Positions 1-6,331 are shown, numbered from the stretch's first letter. The stretch: DNA of 6,716 bases from Bacillota bacterium (GCA_021793745.1 JAJYSD010000069.1:1-6716), one strand, 5' to 3'. The notes: generated by a model from the sequence alone, not told the origin. Translations and numbers: made by a program.

Positions 1-1223
1 CTCCCCTGGCCGTCAACCTGTTGCTCTTGATGTTCGACCGGATTTTCGATGCCAACTTCTTTGATGTGGCGCAGGGCGGAAACCACCTGATTTGGCAACA
101 CCTGTTCTGGATTTTTGGTCACCCGGAAGTGTACATCGTGATCCTGCCCGCCTTCGGGATCATGTCTGACATCATCAGCACCTTTGCCCGGAAACGGCTT
201 TTCGGTTACCATTCGATGGTATTCGCTACGGTGTTGATCGGATTCCTCGGTTTTATGGTGTGGGTGCACCACATGTTCACCGTGGGTCTCGGTCCGGTTC
301 CCAACAGCATCTTCGGGATCGCGACCATGACGATCGCCGTGCCGACGGGGATCAAGGTGTTCAACTGGCTCTCCACCATGTGGGGCGGGAAGATCCGTTT
401 CACCACGCCCATGATGTGGTGTCTCGGGTTCATCATCACCTTTGTGATCGGCGGGTTTACCGGAGTGATGGTGTCCGTGCCGCCGGCGGACTTCCAGTAC
501 CATGACACCTATTTCGTCGTCGCCCACTTCCACTACGTGCTGATCGGCGGAACGGTGTTCGCCATCTTCGCCGGCATGTACTACTGGTGGCCGAAGTTTT
601 TCGGTCGGATTCTGAACGAACGGCTGGGTAAATGGCATTTCTGGCTGTTCTTCATCGGTTTCCACTTGACCTTCTTCCCGCAGCACTTCCTCGGTTTCTG
701 GGGAATGCCCAGGCGGGTGTACACCTATCTGCCGGGACTGGGACTGGAAACCTTCAACCTGGTCAGCACCATCGGTGCCTTCTTCATGGCTGCCGGTGTC
801 CTGGTTCTGCTGTACAATGTCGTCGTCACTTCTATCCGCGGCGAGGTGGCCGGTGCCGATCCCTGGGACGGCCGTACGCTGGAATGGACCACTCCTTCGC
901 CGGTACCCGAATACAACTTCGCCCAGCTGCCCTTGGTGAAGGAATACGATGAATTCTTCTCTGCCAAGGTGTCCGGTCGAAAAGTGGAACCTGCGGAGCC
1001 GCTGGGTTCGATCCATATGCCGTCGCCGAGCTTTTTGCCCCTGATCATTTCCCTCGGCTTCTTCGTCTCCGGTTTCGGGTGGATTCTCCGCTCGTACGCG
1101 CTCGGAGCGCTGGGGCTGTTGATCGTGTTCATAACCATGTTTGTTCGCTCGTTCCAGAAAGATACGGGATATCATATTGAGCCGGAAGAGCTGAAGCGCG
1201 CGGATAAGGGGGCACAGGCATGA
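1..1223 (+). CDS. ctaD: caa3-type cytochrome c oxidase subunit I, 3' part
   Basis: This is the catalytic subunit of a heme-copper oxidase that reduces O2 to water and pumps protons across the cell membrane. The 5' end lies outside the window; the first whole codon is at base 3. Visible family motifs are GHPEVY (nt 117-134: a CuB histidine, the channel glutamate and the Tyr that cross-links to His), the WVHH pair (two further CuB histidines, nt 261-272), TGIK (K-channel lysine at nt 354-356), and HDTYFVVAHFHY (nt 501-536, with the heme a3 and heme a histidines). PQHFLGFWGMPRR follows near nt 679-717. After these come the C-terminal membrane segments typical of Bacillus caa3 enzymes (around nt 1035-1140) and a charged tail. 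All ligands in the visible part are intact. The stop overlaps the ctaE start (ATGA), so the two are probably translationally coupled. Confidence 0.97.
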   Translation, partial: PLAVNLLLLMFDRIFDANFFDVAQGGNHLIWQHLFWIFGHPEVYIVILPAFGIMSDIISTFARKRLFGYHSMVFATVLIGFLGFMVWVHHMFTVGLGPVPNSIFGIATMTIAVPTGIKVFNWLSTMWGGKIRFTTPMMWCLGFIITFVIGGFTGVMVSVPPADFQYHDTYFVVAHFHYVLIGGTVFAIFAGMYYWWPKFFGRILNERLGKWHFWLFFIGFHLTFFPQHFLGFWGMPRRVYTYLPGLGLETFNLVSTIGAFFMAAGVLVLLYNVVVTSIRGEVAGADPWDGRTLEWTTPSPVPEYNFAQLPLVKEYDEFFSAKVSGRKVEPAEPLGSIHMPSPSFLPLIISLGFFVSGFGWILRSYALGALGLLIVFITMFVRSFQKDTGYHIEPEELKRADKGAQA

Positions 1224-1843
1224 GTTCAAACAACAATCTGAGCATGGCTCCAAAGATGCCAGACCACCTGGAAACGTCGACATTGGAAGGTAAGAACAAG
1301 ATTCTCGGCGTGTGGTTTTTCATCGGGGCTGAAACGGTGCTGTTCGCCTCCCTCTTCGGTACGTACCTGGCCCTGAAAAACCAGCACATGGACGGCCCCT
1401 CATCCCAGGAACTGTTCAACCTGTGGATGGTGGGGATCATGACGGTCCTCCTGTTGACGAGCAGCTTGACCAGTGTGCTGGGCGTCGTCAACATGCACCG
1501 GAACGATCTGCGCCGAACCCTGTTCTGGTTCGGCGTGACGGTGCTGCTGGGCGCTACATTCCTGGGAATGGAGATATACGAGTTCTATGAGTACACCCAT
1601 CTCGGGCATCACTTCACCGGCAGCGCCTTTGCATCCGCCTTCTACACGCTGGTGGGAACCCACGGGGCGCACGTGCTTTTCGGGATTCTCTGGATCACCG
1701 GCTTGATCATACAGGTCCGAAAACAAGGACTCACCCCGGTGACGGCGCCCAAACTGTACGTGGCCAGCCTGTATTGGCACTTCATCGACGTGATCTGGGT
1801 GTTCATCTTCACCGTCGTTTATCTTCTCGGAAAGGTGGGGTAA
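1220..1843 (+). CDS. ctaE: cytochrome c oxidase subunit III (caa3 type)
   Basis: The protein is 207 aa, the usual length for the short Bacillus-type subunit III, which has five membrane helices and lacks the first two helices of the mitochondrial form. It is a structural subunit that supports stable proton pumping by subunit I. Visible hallmarks are LGVWFFIGAETVLFASLFGTY (residues 29-49, with the conserved membrane Glu38), the GTHGAH motif (146-151) and YWHFIDVIWVFIF near the C-terminus (185-197). The ATG overlaps the ctaD stop by four bases, and GGGGG just upstream (1208-1212) can serve as ribosome binding site. Intact, with no oddities. Confidence 0.96.
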   Translation: MSSNNNLSMAPKMPDHLETSTLEGKNKILGVWFFIGAETVLFASLFGTYLALKNQHMDGPSSQELFNLWMVGIMTVLLLTSSLTSVLGVVNMHRNDLRRTLFWFGVTVLLGATFLGMEIYEFYEYTHLGHHFTGSAFASAFYTLVGTHGAHVLFGILWITGLIIQVRKQGLTPVTAPKLYVASLYWHFIDVIWVFIFTVVYLLGKVG

Positions 1844-1846
1844 TCC

Positions 1847-2158
1847 GTGGCGACCGATTCCAAAGCCTCTGCGCAGGGTGCGCCGAAAAATCCGCCGGAG
1901 CGTTCCCGTAAACACCTGATCGCCTTTGCCGTCATGATGGTCCTGACGGCGATCGCCTTCGCGGCAGTGGCCACGGGAGCTCTGCCCTTGGCCGGACTGG
2001 TTACGCTCCTTTTGATCATGGCGGCGATTCAGGTCATTCTCCAGTTCTTCACCTTCATGCATTTGGACCAGAAGGGCCACTTTTTCCCCATCTTCTTTAC
2101 CGGAGCGGGACTCCTGTTCGCGGTGATCGTCGTTCTGGGTGTCTGGCTGCTCCTGTAA
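1847..2158 (+). CDS. ctaF: cytochrome c oxidase subunit IV (caa3 type)
   Basis: A 103-aa small membrane subunit of the caa3 oxidase (prokaryotic COX4 family), thought to help assembly and stability of the CuB site region. It has three predicted membrane segments (about residues 22-42, 44-66 and 80-103) and the family's most conserved stretch, QFFTFMHLDQKGHFFP (66-81), between helices two and three. The start is GTG, three bases after the ctaE stop, with AAGGTGGGG (1832-1840) as ribosome binding site at good spacing. It is the last gene before a strong terminator. A ctaG assembly gene, common next in Bacillus operons, does not follow here. Confidence 0.93.
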   Translation: MATDSKASAQGAPKNPPERSRKHLIAFAVMMVLTAIAFAAVATGALPLAGLVTLLLIMAAIQVILQFFTFMHLDQKGHFFPIFFTGAGLLFAVIVVLGVWLLL

Positions 2159-2189
2159 GGACGGGCAACACGGAGATGGATGCGAGCGC

Positions 2190-2228
2190 GGAACACCCCG
2201 AGGAAAGCGGATTTCTTCGGGGTGTTCC
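2190..2228 (+). terminator. intrinsic terminator of the cta oxidase operon
   Basis: A 17-base inverted repeat: left arm 2190-2206 (GGAACACCCCGAGGAAA), five-base loop 2207-2211, right arm 2212-2228. All positions pair, with one G-U wobble. The tail is short (TTTGT), so termination may be leaky and allow some read-through into the lipoprotein gene 55 bases further on. The hairpin sits 31 bases after ctaF. Confidence 0.8.
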
Positions 2229-2282
2229 TTTGTATCGCAGGTTTTTGACTGCTTTTTGTCGAAAAGAAGGGGGTGACGTGAC

Positions 2283-2783
2283 ATGAAAAAGATGCTCGGG
2301 GGTCTTCTTCTGTTCCTTTTATTGGTCGGATGTTCCGGTCAAGACAACCCGCCACCCGCCGAAGAGGGTGCTCAGGGGCCGTCGACGGAAAGCCTGGAGG
2401 CCTTATCGGAAGTGGCGGAGAAGGTGGAGGTCGATTTGCCCGATTTTGCGGGCGAAGCGCATCCCAAGGCCCTGGAAACGTACAAGCTGGCATACGCCCA
2501 CCAGGATGTGCTGAAATATATGCCCTGTTTCTGCGGCTGCGGGGATACCGGGCATGAGCACAACCTCCACTGCTTCATCCGGGATGTGAAACCGGACGGC
2601 GAAGTGGTCTGGGACCGGATGGGTTTTACCTGAGGGATCTGCATCAACATCGCGCGTGACGCGATCGCCATGCATCGTGAAGGGAAACCCTTGACGGAAA
2701 TCCGGAGGGTTATCGATGAACAGTACGGATCCCAGGGGACACCGACGCCGACGCCGAAGCCCCCGAAATCTTCCGAGGAGTGA
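2283..2783 (+). CDS. PCYCGC-motif lipoprotein with in-frame TGA; candidate selenoprotein (Sec117)
   Basis: Read through the TGA at 2631-2633, this gives a 166-aa exported lipoprotein. It has a signal peptide MKKMLGG plus a Leu-rich core, a lipobox LVGC with the lipidated Cys17, and an Ala/Glu-rich linker. The family motif follows: MPCFCGCG (residues 80-87; Cys82, 84, 86), then HEHNLHC (His91, 93, 96; Cys97) and VVWDRMGFT up to 116. Next comes TGA (117), then GIC (Cys120), a conserved helix-like INIARDAIAMHREGKPLTEIRRVIDEQYG (written here only by its end points, 121-149) and a TPTPTPKPP tail. As I remember PCYCGC lipoproteins of bacilli, a Cys stands where the TGA is, forming CxxC; here it would be UxxC. 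Biochemical role is unknown; the Cys/His cluster suggests metal or thiol chemistry on the outer membrane face. The start ATG has AGAAGGGGGTG (2265-2275) as ribosome binding site. The final stop lies five bases before the next gene. Alternative reading: a nonsense mutation giving a 116-aa truncated protein ending at 2633. Confidence 0.8.
2631..2633 (+). other. in-frame UGA codon, candidate selenocysteine site
   Basis: The TGA falls at residue 117 of the lipoprotein frame, three residues before Cys120. It sits exactly where the family has the first Cys of its C-terminal CxxC. Upstream and downstream halves are both family-like and in the same frame, so there is no indel. TGA is an ordinary stop elsewhere in the window (ctaD, ecfT, ecfA1, ecfA2) and Trp is TGG, so general UGA reassignment does not explain it. 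Confidence 0.7.
2640..2674 (+). promoter_or_regulatory. candidate bacterial SECIS stem-loop
   Basis: The RNA can fold as TGCAT (2640-2644) with ATGCA (2670-2674), a 4x4 internal loop (CAAC/CGCC), then ATCGCG (2649-2654) with CGCGAT (2660-2665), closing a five-base apical loop CGTGA (2655-2659). The apical loop begins after a 21-nt gap from the UGA and has G at its second position. Both fit the published bacterial SECIS model (G in the first two loop bases; roughly 16-37 nt from UGA to loop). Both stems are perfect. Some hairpin potential is expected by chance in GC-rich coding sequence. Confidence 0.6.
2775..2780 (+). promoter_or_regulatory. ribosome binding site deciding the S-component start
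   Basis: GAGGAG forms the last two sense codons of the lipoprotein gene and sits eight bases before ATG 2789. A GTG at 2780 is in the same frame but overlaps this site itself, so ATG 2789 is the better start. Because the site lies inside the lipoprotein's read-through segment, ribosomes decoding the UGA would arrive next to it, which allows translational coupling. Confidence 0.75.
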
Positions 2784-2788
2784 TCTCC

Positions 2789-3394
2789 ATGATGCAGCGG
2801 AGTTCCTGGTTTCGTTTTTCCACACCGTCACTAGTCCTGATTCCCGTGGCGGTGGGCATCAACTACATCGGCAAGCTCTTTGCCGGTACATTGAAACTTC
2901 CGCTGTGGTTGGACTCCATCGGCACTGTTCTGGCCGGCATGCTGGCGGGTCCGGCCATCGGTGCCCTTTCGGGGGCCATCAACAACGTGATCTACGGCCT
3001 GACCGTGGATCCGATCTCCTTCGTGTACGGTTTGACGAGCATTTTGATCGGACTGGTGTCCGGGATCATGGCGTCCAGGGGTTGGATCACCGGATGGGCG
3101 AGAGCCCTGGTCGTCGGCTTGGCCGTCGGATTGACCGCGACGGCGGTTTCGACGCCCCTGAACGTGTGGTTTTGGGGAGGACAGACGGGGAATTTTTGGG
3201 GAGACGCCCTCTTTGCGGTGGTTTTGGCCCAGACGGGCTCCGTCTGGCTCGCTTCCTTTTTGGACGAAGTGGTGGTGGACATCCCTGACAAGCTGCTGAC
3301 GGTCCTCGTCGCCTATGCCCTTTTCCGGAGCCTGCCGAAGGGGATCAAGCAGCTTTACTCCGGCCGCGACGAATTGGAAACCTTGGACGGATGA
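2789..3394 (+). CDS. ECF transporter S component, substrate unknown
   Basis: A 201-aa integral membrane protein with about six hydrophobic segments (roughly residues 13-33, 41-63, 70-92, 102-122, 139-157 and 165-181), the size and shape of the substrate-binding S component of an energy-coupling factor importer. Characteristic stretches are LDSIGTVLAGMLAGPAIGAL (41-60), followed by SGAINN, then STPLNVWFWGGQTGN (121-135) and a conserved acidic DEVVVDIPDK (159-168). Glycine/alanine-rich helices match S components that pack against EcfT. Position directly before ecfT, ecfA1 and ecfA2 makes it the dedicated S subunit of a group I system. I do not recognise the substrate class with confidence; a vitamin or nucleoside-like compound is possible. 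No riboswitch is visible upstream, since the preceding gene ends five bases away. Confidence 0.85.
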   Translation: MMQRSSWFRFSTPSLVLIPVAVGINYIGKLFAGTLKLPLWLDSIGTVLAGMLAGPAIGALSGAINNVIYGLTVDPISFVYGLTSILIGLVSGIMASRGWITGWARALVVGLAVGLTATAVSTPLNVWFWGGQTGNFWGDALFAVVLAQTGSVWLASFLDEVVVDIPDKLLTVLVAYALFRSLPKGIKQLYSGRDELETLDG

Positions 3395-3410
3395 TATTGG
3401 GGAATCAGCG

Positions 3411-4178
3411 ATGAAAACCTTCAGTCTGTATGTGCCAAGAGATTCCTTGATCCACCGGATCAATCCGATCGATAAAATCCTCTACACCATCACCGCCATC
3501 GCTGTTCCGTTGATCCTGCCGTCGATGGCGGCTTCTTTTCTTTGCATGCTGATCAGCCTCTCCCTGCTGGCAGCGGCGCGGGTGGTCCGGCAGTCGCTTC
3601 CCGTATTTGCCTTCGTATTTTTGATCCTGTGCACGGTGGTGTTGATCCAGGGTTGGTTTTACCCGGGCAATCAAACGCCGCTCTTTGGTGTGGAACCCTT
3701 TGTCTTTCACGCAGAAGGACTGATGAAGGCGTGCCGCATCGGGATCCGGGTGACCAATGTCGTGGCCGCCTTTCTGTTGCTGGTGCTGACGACCAAACCC
3801 GCCGACCTGGTGGAAGAGCTGGTTCGAAGGGGCCTCTCCCCCCGGATCGGATACGTGCTCGACTCCATCTTTCAGATCCTTCCGCAGATGATGAACACCA
3901 CCCGGACCATCCTGGATGCCCAGCGCTCCCGGGGATTGGAGACGGAAGGGAGCCTGTGGGTGCGGGTGAAGGCCTTTCTTCCCCTGATCGTTCCCGTCGT
4001 CATGAGTTCGCTGATTCACGCCAAGGAGAGGGCCCTGGCCTTGGAGGTGAGGGGGCTTCACTTTGAGGGCCAACGGACCTGGTTGAGGGAGAAGAGAACC
4101 TATCCCTACTCCCGGGAGATCCGGGGGGGCCTTCTGCTGGTGCTTACAGCTTCCATCGTCTGGAGGATCCTGGGATGA
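3411..4178 (+). CDS. ecfT: ECF transporter transmembrane coupling subunit
   Basis: A 255-aa EcfT/CbiQ-family membrane protein that holds the S component and links it to the two ATPases. The first half carries several membrane helices (about residues 24-55, 63-82 and 112-128). The C-terminal cytoplasmic part contains both family coupling motifs, short helices ending in x-R-G: SRG with Arg174 and VRG with Arg214, which dock into grooves of the ATPases. A final hydrophobic segment (240-253) ends the protein. ATG 3411 is chosen because GGGG (3399-3402) lies eight bases upstream; earlier in-frame starts fall inside the S-component gene. The stop overlaps the next start (ATGA). Confidence 0.93.
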   Translation: MKTFSLYVPRDSLIHRINPIDKILYTITAIAVPLILPSMAASFLCMLISLSLLAAARVVRQSLPVFAFVFLILCTVVLIQGWFYPGNQTPLFGVEPFVFHAEGLMKACRIGIRVTNVVAAFLLLVLTTKPADLVEELVRRGLSPRIGYVLDSIFQILPQMMNTTRTILDAQRSRGLETEGSLWVRVKAFLPLIVPVVMSSLIHAKERALALEVRGLHFEGQRTWLREKRTYPYSREIRGGLLLVLTASIVWRILG

Positions 4179-5014
4179 GCAAGATACGCGTGGAGCATCT
4201 GAAATATCGCTATCCGTCGTCGGAAAAGCTGGCCCTGGATGATCTCTCCTTTGAAGTGGACGAAGGGGAGATGATCGGCATTATCGGGCGGAACGGAGCC
4301 GGCAAGTCCACCCTGTGCCAGGCCTTCGTCGGACTGGTTCCCCATTTTTACCGCGGCGCCTACGGGGGCAAAGTGGTGGTATCCGGCCTGGAGGTGTTGA
4401 AAAGCAGCGTGAGTCAGCTGGCCCGCCGAGTGGGTATCGTTTTTCAAAATCCGTTTACGCAAGTGACGGGGTCGAAGTGGACCGTCTACGAAGAGGTGGC
4501 CTTCGGCTTGGAAAACCTGGGCGTCCCCCGAAAAGAGATGATCGATCGGATCGATTACGCCCTTCAACTGCTGGGGATGGAAAAGTATCGGGATCGACAC
4601 CCCTTTGATTTGTCCGGCGGTCAGATGCAGCGCATGGCTATCGCCAGCGTTATCGCCCTGCAACCGGAAATCCTTGTCCTGGATGAGCCCACTTCCCAGT
4701 TGGACCCGCAGGGGAGCGAGGAGGTTTTTCGTGCGGTTCATCGCCTGAGGGAGGAAGGGATGACCGTCATCCTCGCGGAGCACAACATGGAAAAGATCGC
4801 CCGCTATTGCAATCGGGTGATGCTTCTCGACGGAGGAAAGATCATCGATTTTGCCTCTCCCGCATCGGTTTTTTCCCGGGCGGATCTGACGCGATACGGA
4901 GTGGTGCCGCCCGTGTATACCCGCGTTTGCCGGGAATTGAACGCAAAGAGGGAAGGGAGTCCCCATTTTCCTGTGACGCTGGAGGAGGCCTGCGAGGTGT
5001 TGAAGGGGCGATGA
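4175..5014 (+). CDS. ecfA1: ECF transporter ATPase subunit A1
   Basis: A 279-aa ABC ATPase that powers the importer as one half of an A1-A2 pair. Complete motif set: Walker A GRNGAGKS (38-45), Q-loop VFQNP with Gln91, canonical signature LSGGQ (146-150), Walker B ILVLDEP (166-172), D-loop SQLD (174-177) and switch His203 in AEH. The 75-residue C-terminal extension is the usual A-type dimerisation region. The start overlaps ecfT by four bases and the stop overlaps ecfA2 by four, so stoichiometric expression is likely. Confidence 0.95.
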   Translation: MSKIRVEHLKYRYPSSEKLALDDLSFEVDEGEMIGIIGRNGAGKSTLCQAFVGLVPHFYRGAYGGKVVVSGLEVLKSSVSQLARRVGIVFQNPFTQVTGSKWTVYEEVAFGLENLGVPRKEMIDRIDYALQLLGMEKYRDRHPFDLSGGQMQRMAIASVIALQPEILVLDEPTSQLDPQGSEEVFRAVHRLREEGMTVILAEHNMEKIARYCNRVMLLDGGKIIDFASPASVFSRADLTRYGVVPPVYTRVCRELNAKREGSPHFPVTLEEACEVLKGR

Positions 5015-5826
5015 GCCGGGTTGTCGTAAAGGATGTGTGCTTCTCCTACCGGTCCGGTGAAGAGGTCCTCAAGGGGATTACGCTCGATTTTGATGAAAAA
5101 TCGACGGCCATCATCGGTCAAAACGGGGCCGGCAAAACAACCTTCGTAAAGCTGTTGAAGGGTTTGCTGAAGCCCACAAGGGGGGAGATCTACATCCTCG
5201 GCCGTTCGGCGAACGAAATGACGGCGGCTGCCCTGGCCCCTTTCATCGGATTGGTGTTTCAAAATCCCAACGACCAGATCTTCCGATCGACGGTTTTGGA
5301 GGAAGTGATGTTTGGGCCGCTCAACATCGGCGAAGATCCCAAAGGGGCGAGAAAGAAGGCCGAGGAGGCCCTGGAGATGGTCGGGCTGACCGAGAAGGCG
5401 TCGGAAAATCCCCATGACCTCCGTTTATCCGAGAAGAAATTGGTCTGCGTCGCCTCCATCGTCGCCATGGAACCGGAGATCCTCATCCTGGACGAACCGA
5501 CCATCGCCCAGGATCATGCGGGAATGGCCGCCATCCGACAGGTGATCCGCCGGTTTAAGGAGCAGGGGAAACTGGTGATGGGCATCCTTCACGACATGGA
5601 TTTCGCCGCGGAGAACTTTGAACGGGTGGTCGTTTTCCACCAGGGAACCGTTGTGGCAGACGACGATCCCCGGGAAGTCTTTTCCCGGGAGTCATTGCTG
5701 CAGCGCGCGGGGCTGGAAGTGCCCCACATCACCCGGCTGGGATGGAGCCTGGGTCGGAAGGAGACCTTTCTCACCGAAGCGGAGTTGATCCAATCGCTGC
5801 GGGGGGAGGGGAGTACCGATCGTTGA
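5011..5826 (+). CDS. ecfA2: ECF transporter ATPase subunit A2, degenerate signature motif
   Basis: A 271-aa ABC ATPase, partner of EcfA1. Walker A is GQNGAGKT (36-43), Q-loop VFQNP has Gln84, Walker B is ILILDEP (157-163), the D-loop region reads IAQD (165-168) and the switch His194 is in LHD. The ABC signature is not LSGGQ but LSEKK (139-143), so one of the two composite ATP sites of the A1-A2 dimer lacks a normal signature. The rest of the fold is intact, which argues for a specialised rather than broken subunit. ATG 5011 overlaps the ecfA1 stop (ATGA); a longer in-frame extension upstream lies within ecfA1 and is not used. Confidence 0.93.
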   Translation: MSRVVVKDVCFSYRSGEEVLKGITLDFDEKSTAIIGQNGAGKTTFVKLLKGLLKPTRGEIYILGRSANEMTAAALAPFIGLVFQNPNDQIFRSTVLEEVMFGPLNIGEDPKGARKKAEEALEMVGLTEKASENPHDLRLSEKKLVCVASIVAMEPEILILDEPTIAQDHAGMAAIRQVIRRFKEQGKLVMGILHDMDFAAENFERVVVFHQGTVVADDDPREVFSRESLLQRAGLEVPHITRLGWSLGRKETFLTEAELIQSLRGEGSTDR

Positions 5827-5925
5827 AGCGGGGGATTGCATTCATCTCCGCTGATCATGCCCCGGCCGATTGTTAAAGGAATGGATGCTTTCACTGATGC
5901 GGCAGTTGGCTGGAGATGTCGGGAA
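5827..5925 (+). other. intergenic stretch between ecfA2 and the SMR pseudogene
   Basis: About 100 bases with no gene. It contains a weak hairpin just after ecfA2: AGCGGGGG (5827-5834) can pair with TCTCCGCT (5845-5852), including two G-U pairs, but no T-run follows. No convincing promoter or riboswitch was seen. Confidence 0.5.
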
Positions 5926-6242
5926 ATGAAGCATTTCCTGTATTTGCTTTTGGCCATCGTGAGCGAAGTGATCGCAACAAGTTCCCTCAAGGCATCGCAG
6001 GATTTCAGCCGATTGTGCCCAGCGCTTCCTCGTGATTGGATACGGGGCCGCTTTTTATTTGCTTTCCCTCAGCCTGAAGCAGATTCCCCTCGGCGTCGCC
6101 TACGCGATCGGGTCGGGGCTGGGTACCGTCGGCGTCCTTTTGATCGGTCGGTTTTTATGGGGTGAAACGCTCAATGCGTTGCGGGGGGTTCGGGACCGCG
6201 CTGATCCCGGTGATTCTCAATTGGTCCACAGCGAAAGGGTGA
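5926..6242 (+). pseudogene. small multidrug resistance (EmrE/Qac-type) transporter, frameshifted
   Basis: Restoring the frame gives a 104-aa SMR protein, close to the family's usual 105-110 aa. It begins MKHFLYLLLAIVSEVIATSS with the proton/substrate-binding Glu14, continues with LKASQDFSRL, then IGYGAAFYLLSLSLKQIPLG and VAYAI, and ends LNWSTAKG. Two extra single bases break it: one in the CTTCCT stretch near 6026-6030, and one in a six-G run at 6183-6188. In addition, the Trp of the family's AYAIWSG (EmrE Trp63, important for substrate binding) is Gly (codon 6110-6112), and about three residues are missing from the last helix (LIPVILN instead of the longer LIxAGVxxLN). Together these point to real decay rather than only base-calling errors. 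GGAG at 5912-5915 is a remnant ribosome binding site. SMR proteins export cationic drugs in exchange for protons; this copy should be inactive. Confidence 0.85.
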
Positions 6243-6263
6243 TCCACATCAAAGGGGAGTGAC

Positions 6264-6287
6264 ACGGGTTTTGACGACCCGTTTTTT
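6264..6287 (+). terminator. intrinsic terminator after the SMR pseudogene
   Basis: ACGGGT (6264-6269) pairs with ACCCGT (6277-6282) around a seven-base loop, followed by five further T residues to 6287. It likely ends the transcript coming from the ecf operon and the decayed SMR gene, separating it from the peptidase gene. Confidence 0.85.
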
Positions 6288-6331
6288 CAGTTTCGCCGTT
6301 TTCGAACTTTCTTTCCACCATCCGGATCCCT

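Noticed and set aside
2229..2282. Promoter for the lipoprotein-ecf operon
   Set aside because: A TTGACT (2245-2250) could act as -35, but no acceptable -10 lies at the right spacing; only purine-rich ribosome binding site sequence is found there.
1400..2284. Long minus-strand open frame (294 codons) across ctaE, ctaF and the intergenic region
   Set aside because: The translation is low-complexity and rich in Arg/His/Gln/Glu, typical of the antisense of GC-rich genes; it crosses the terminator and lies opposite well-recognised genes. Other minus-strand frames (e.g. 2831-3463, 3405-4073, 4106-4966, 4804-5415) are rejected likewise.
2283..2633. Lipoprotein as a 116-aa protein ending at the first TGA, or a simple pseudogene
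   Set aside because: The frame past the TGA stays family-like with a conserved Cys and ends exactly against the next gene; there is no indel or other decay, and a SECIS-like hairpin follows. It remains the main alternative, since one C-to-A change would create this TGA.
2631..2633. UGA read as Trp through an altered genetic code
   Set aside because: Trp is encoded by TGG throughout the window, and TGA ends several intact genes at family-typical lengths.
2780..2788. GTG start at 2780 for the S component
   Set aside because: The GAGGAG ribosome binding site (2775-2780) would overlap that start; ATG 2789 has ideal spacing.
5827..5852. Terminator directly after ecfA2
   Set aside because: The stem contains two G-U pairs and no T-run follows; the clear terminator is at 6264-6287.
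5853..5925. Guanidine (ykkC or mini-ykkC) riboswitch before the SMR gene
   Set aside because: No paired ACGR-loop hairpins are visible, and the protein resembles the Qac/EmrE type rather than the guanidinium exporter type.
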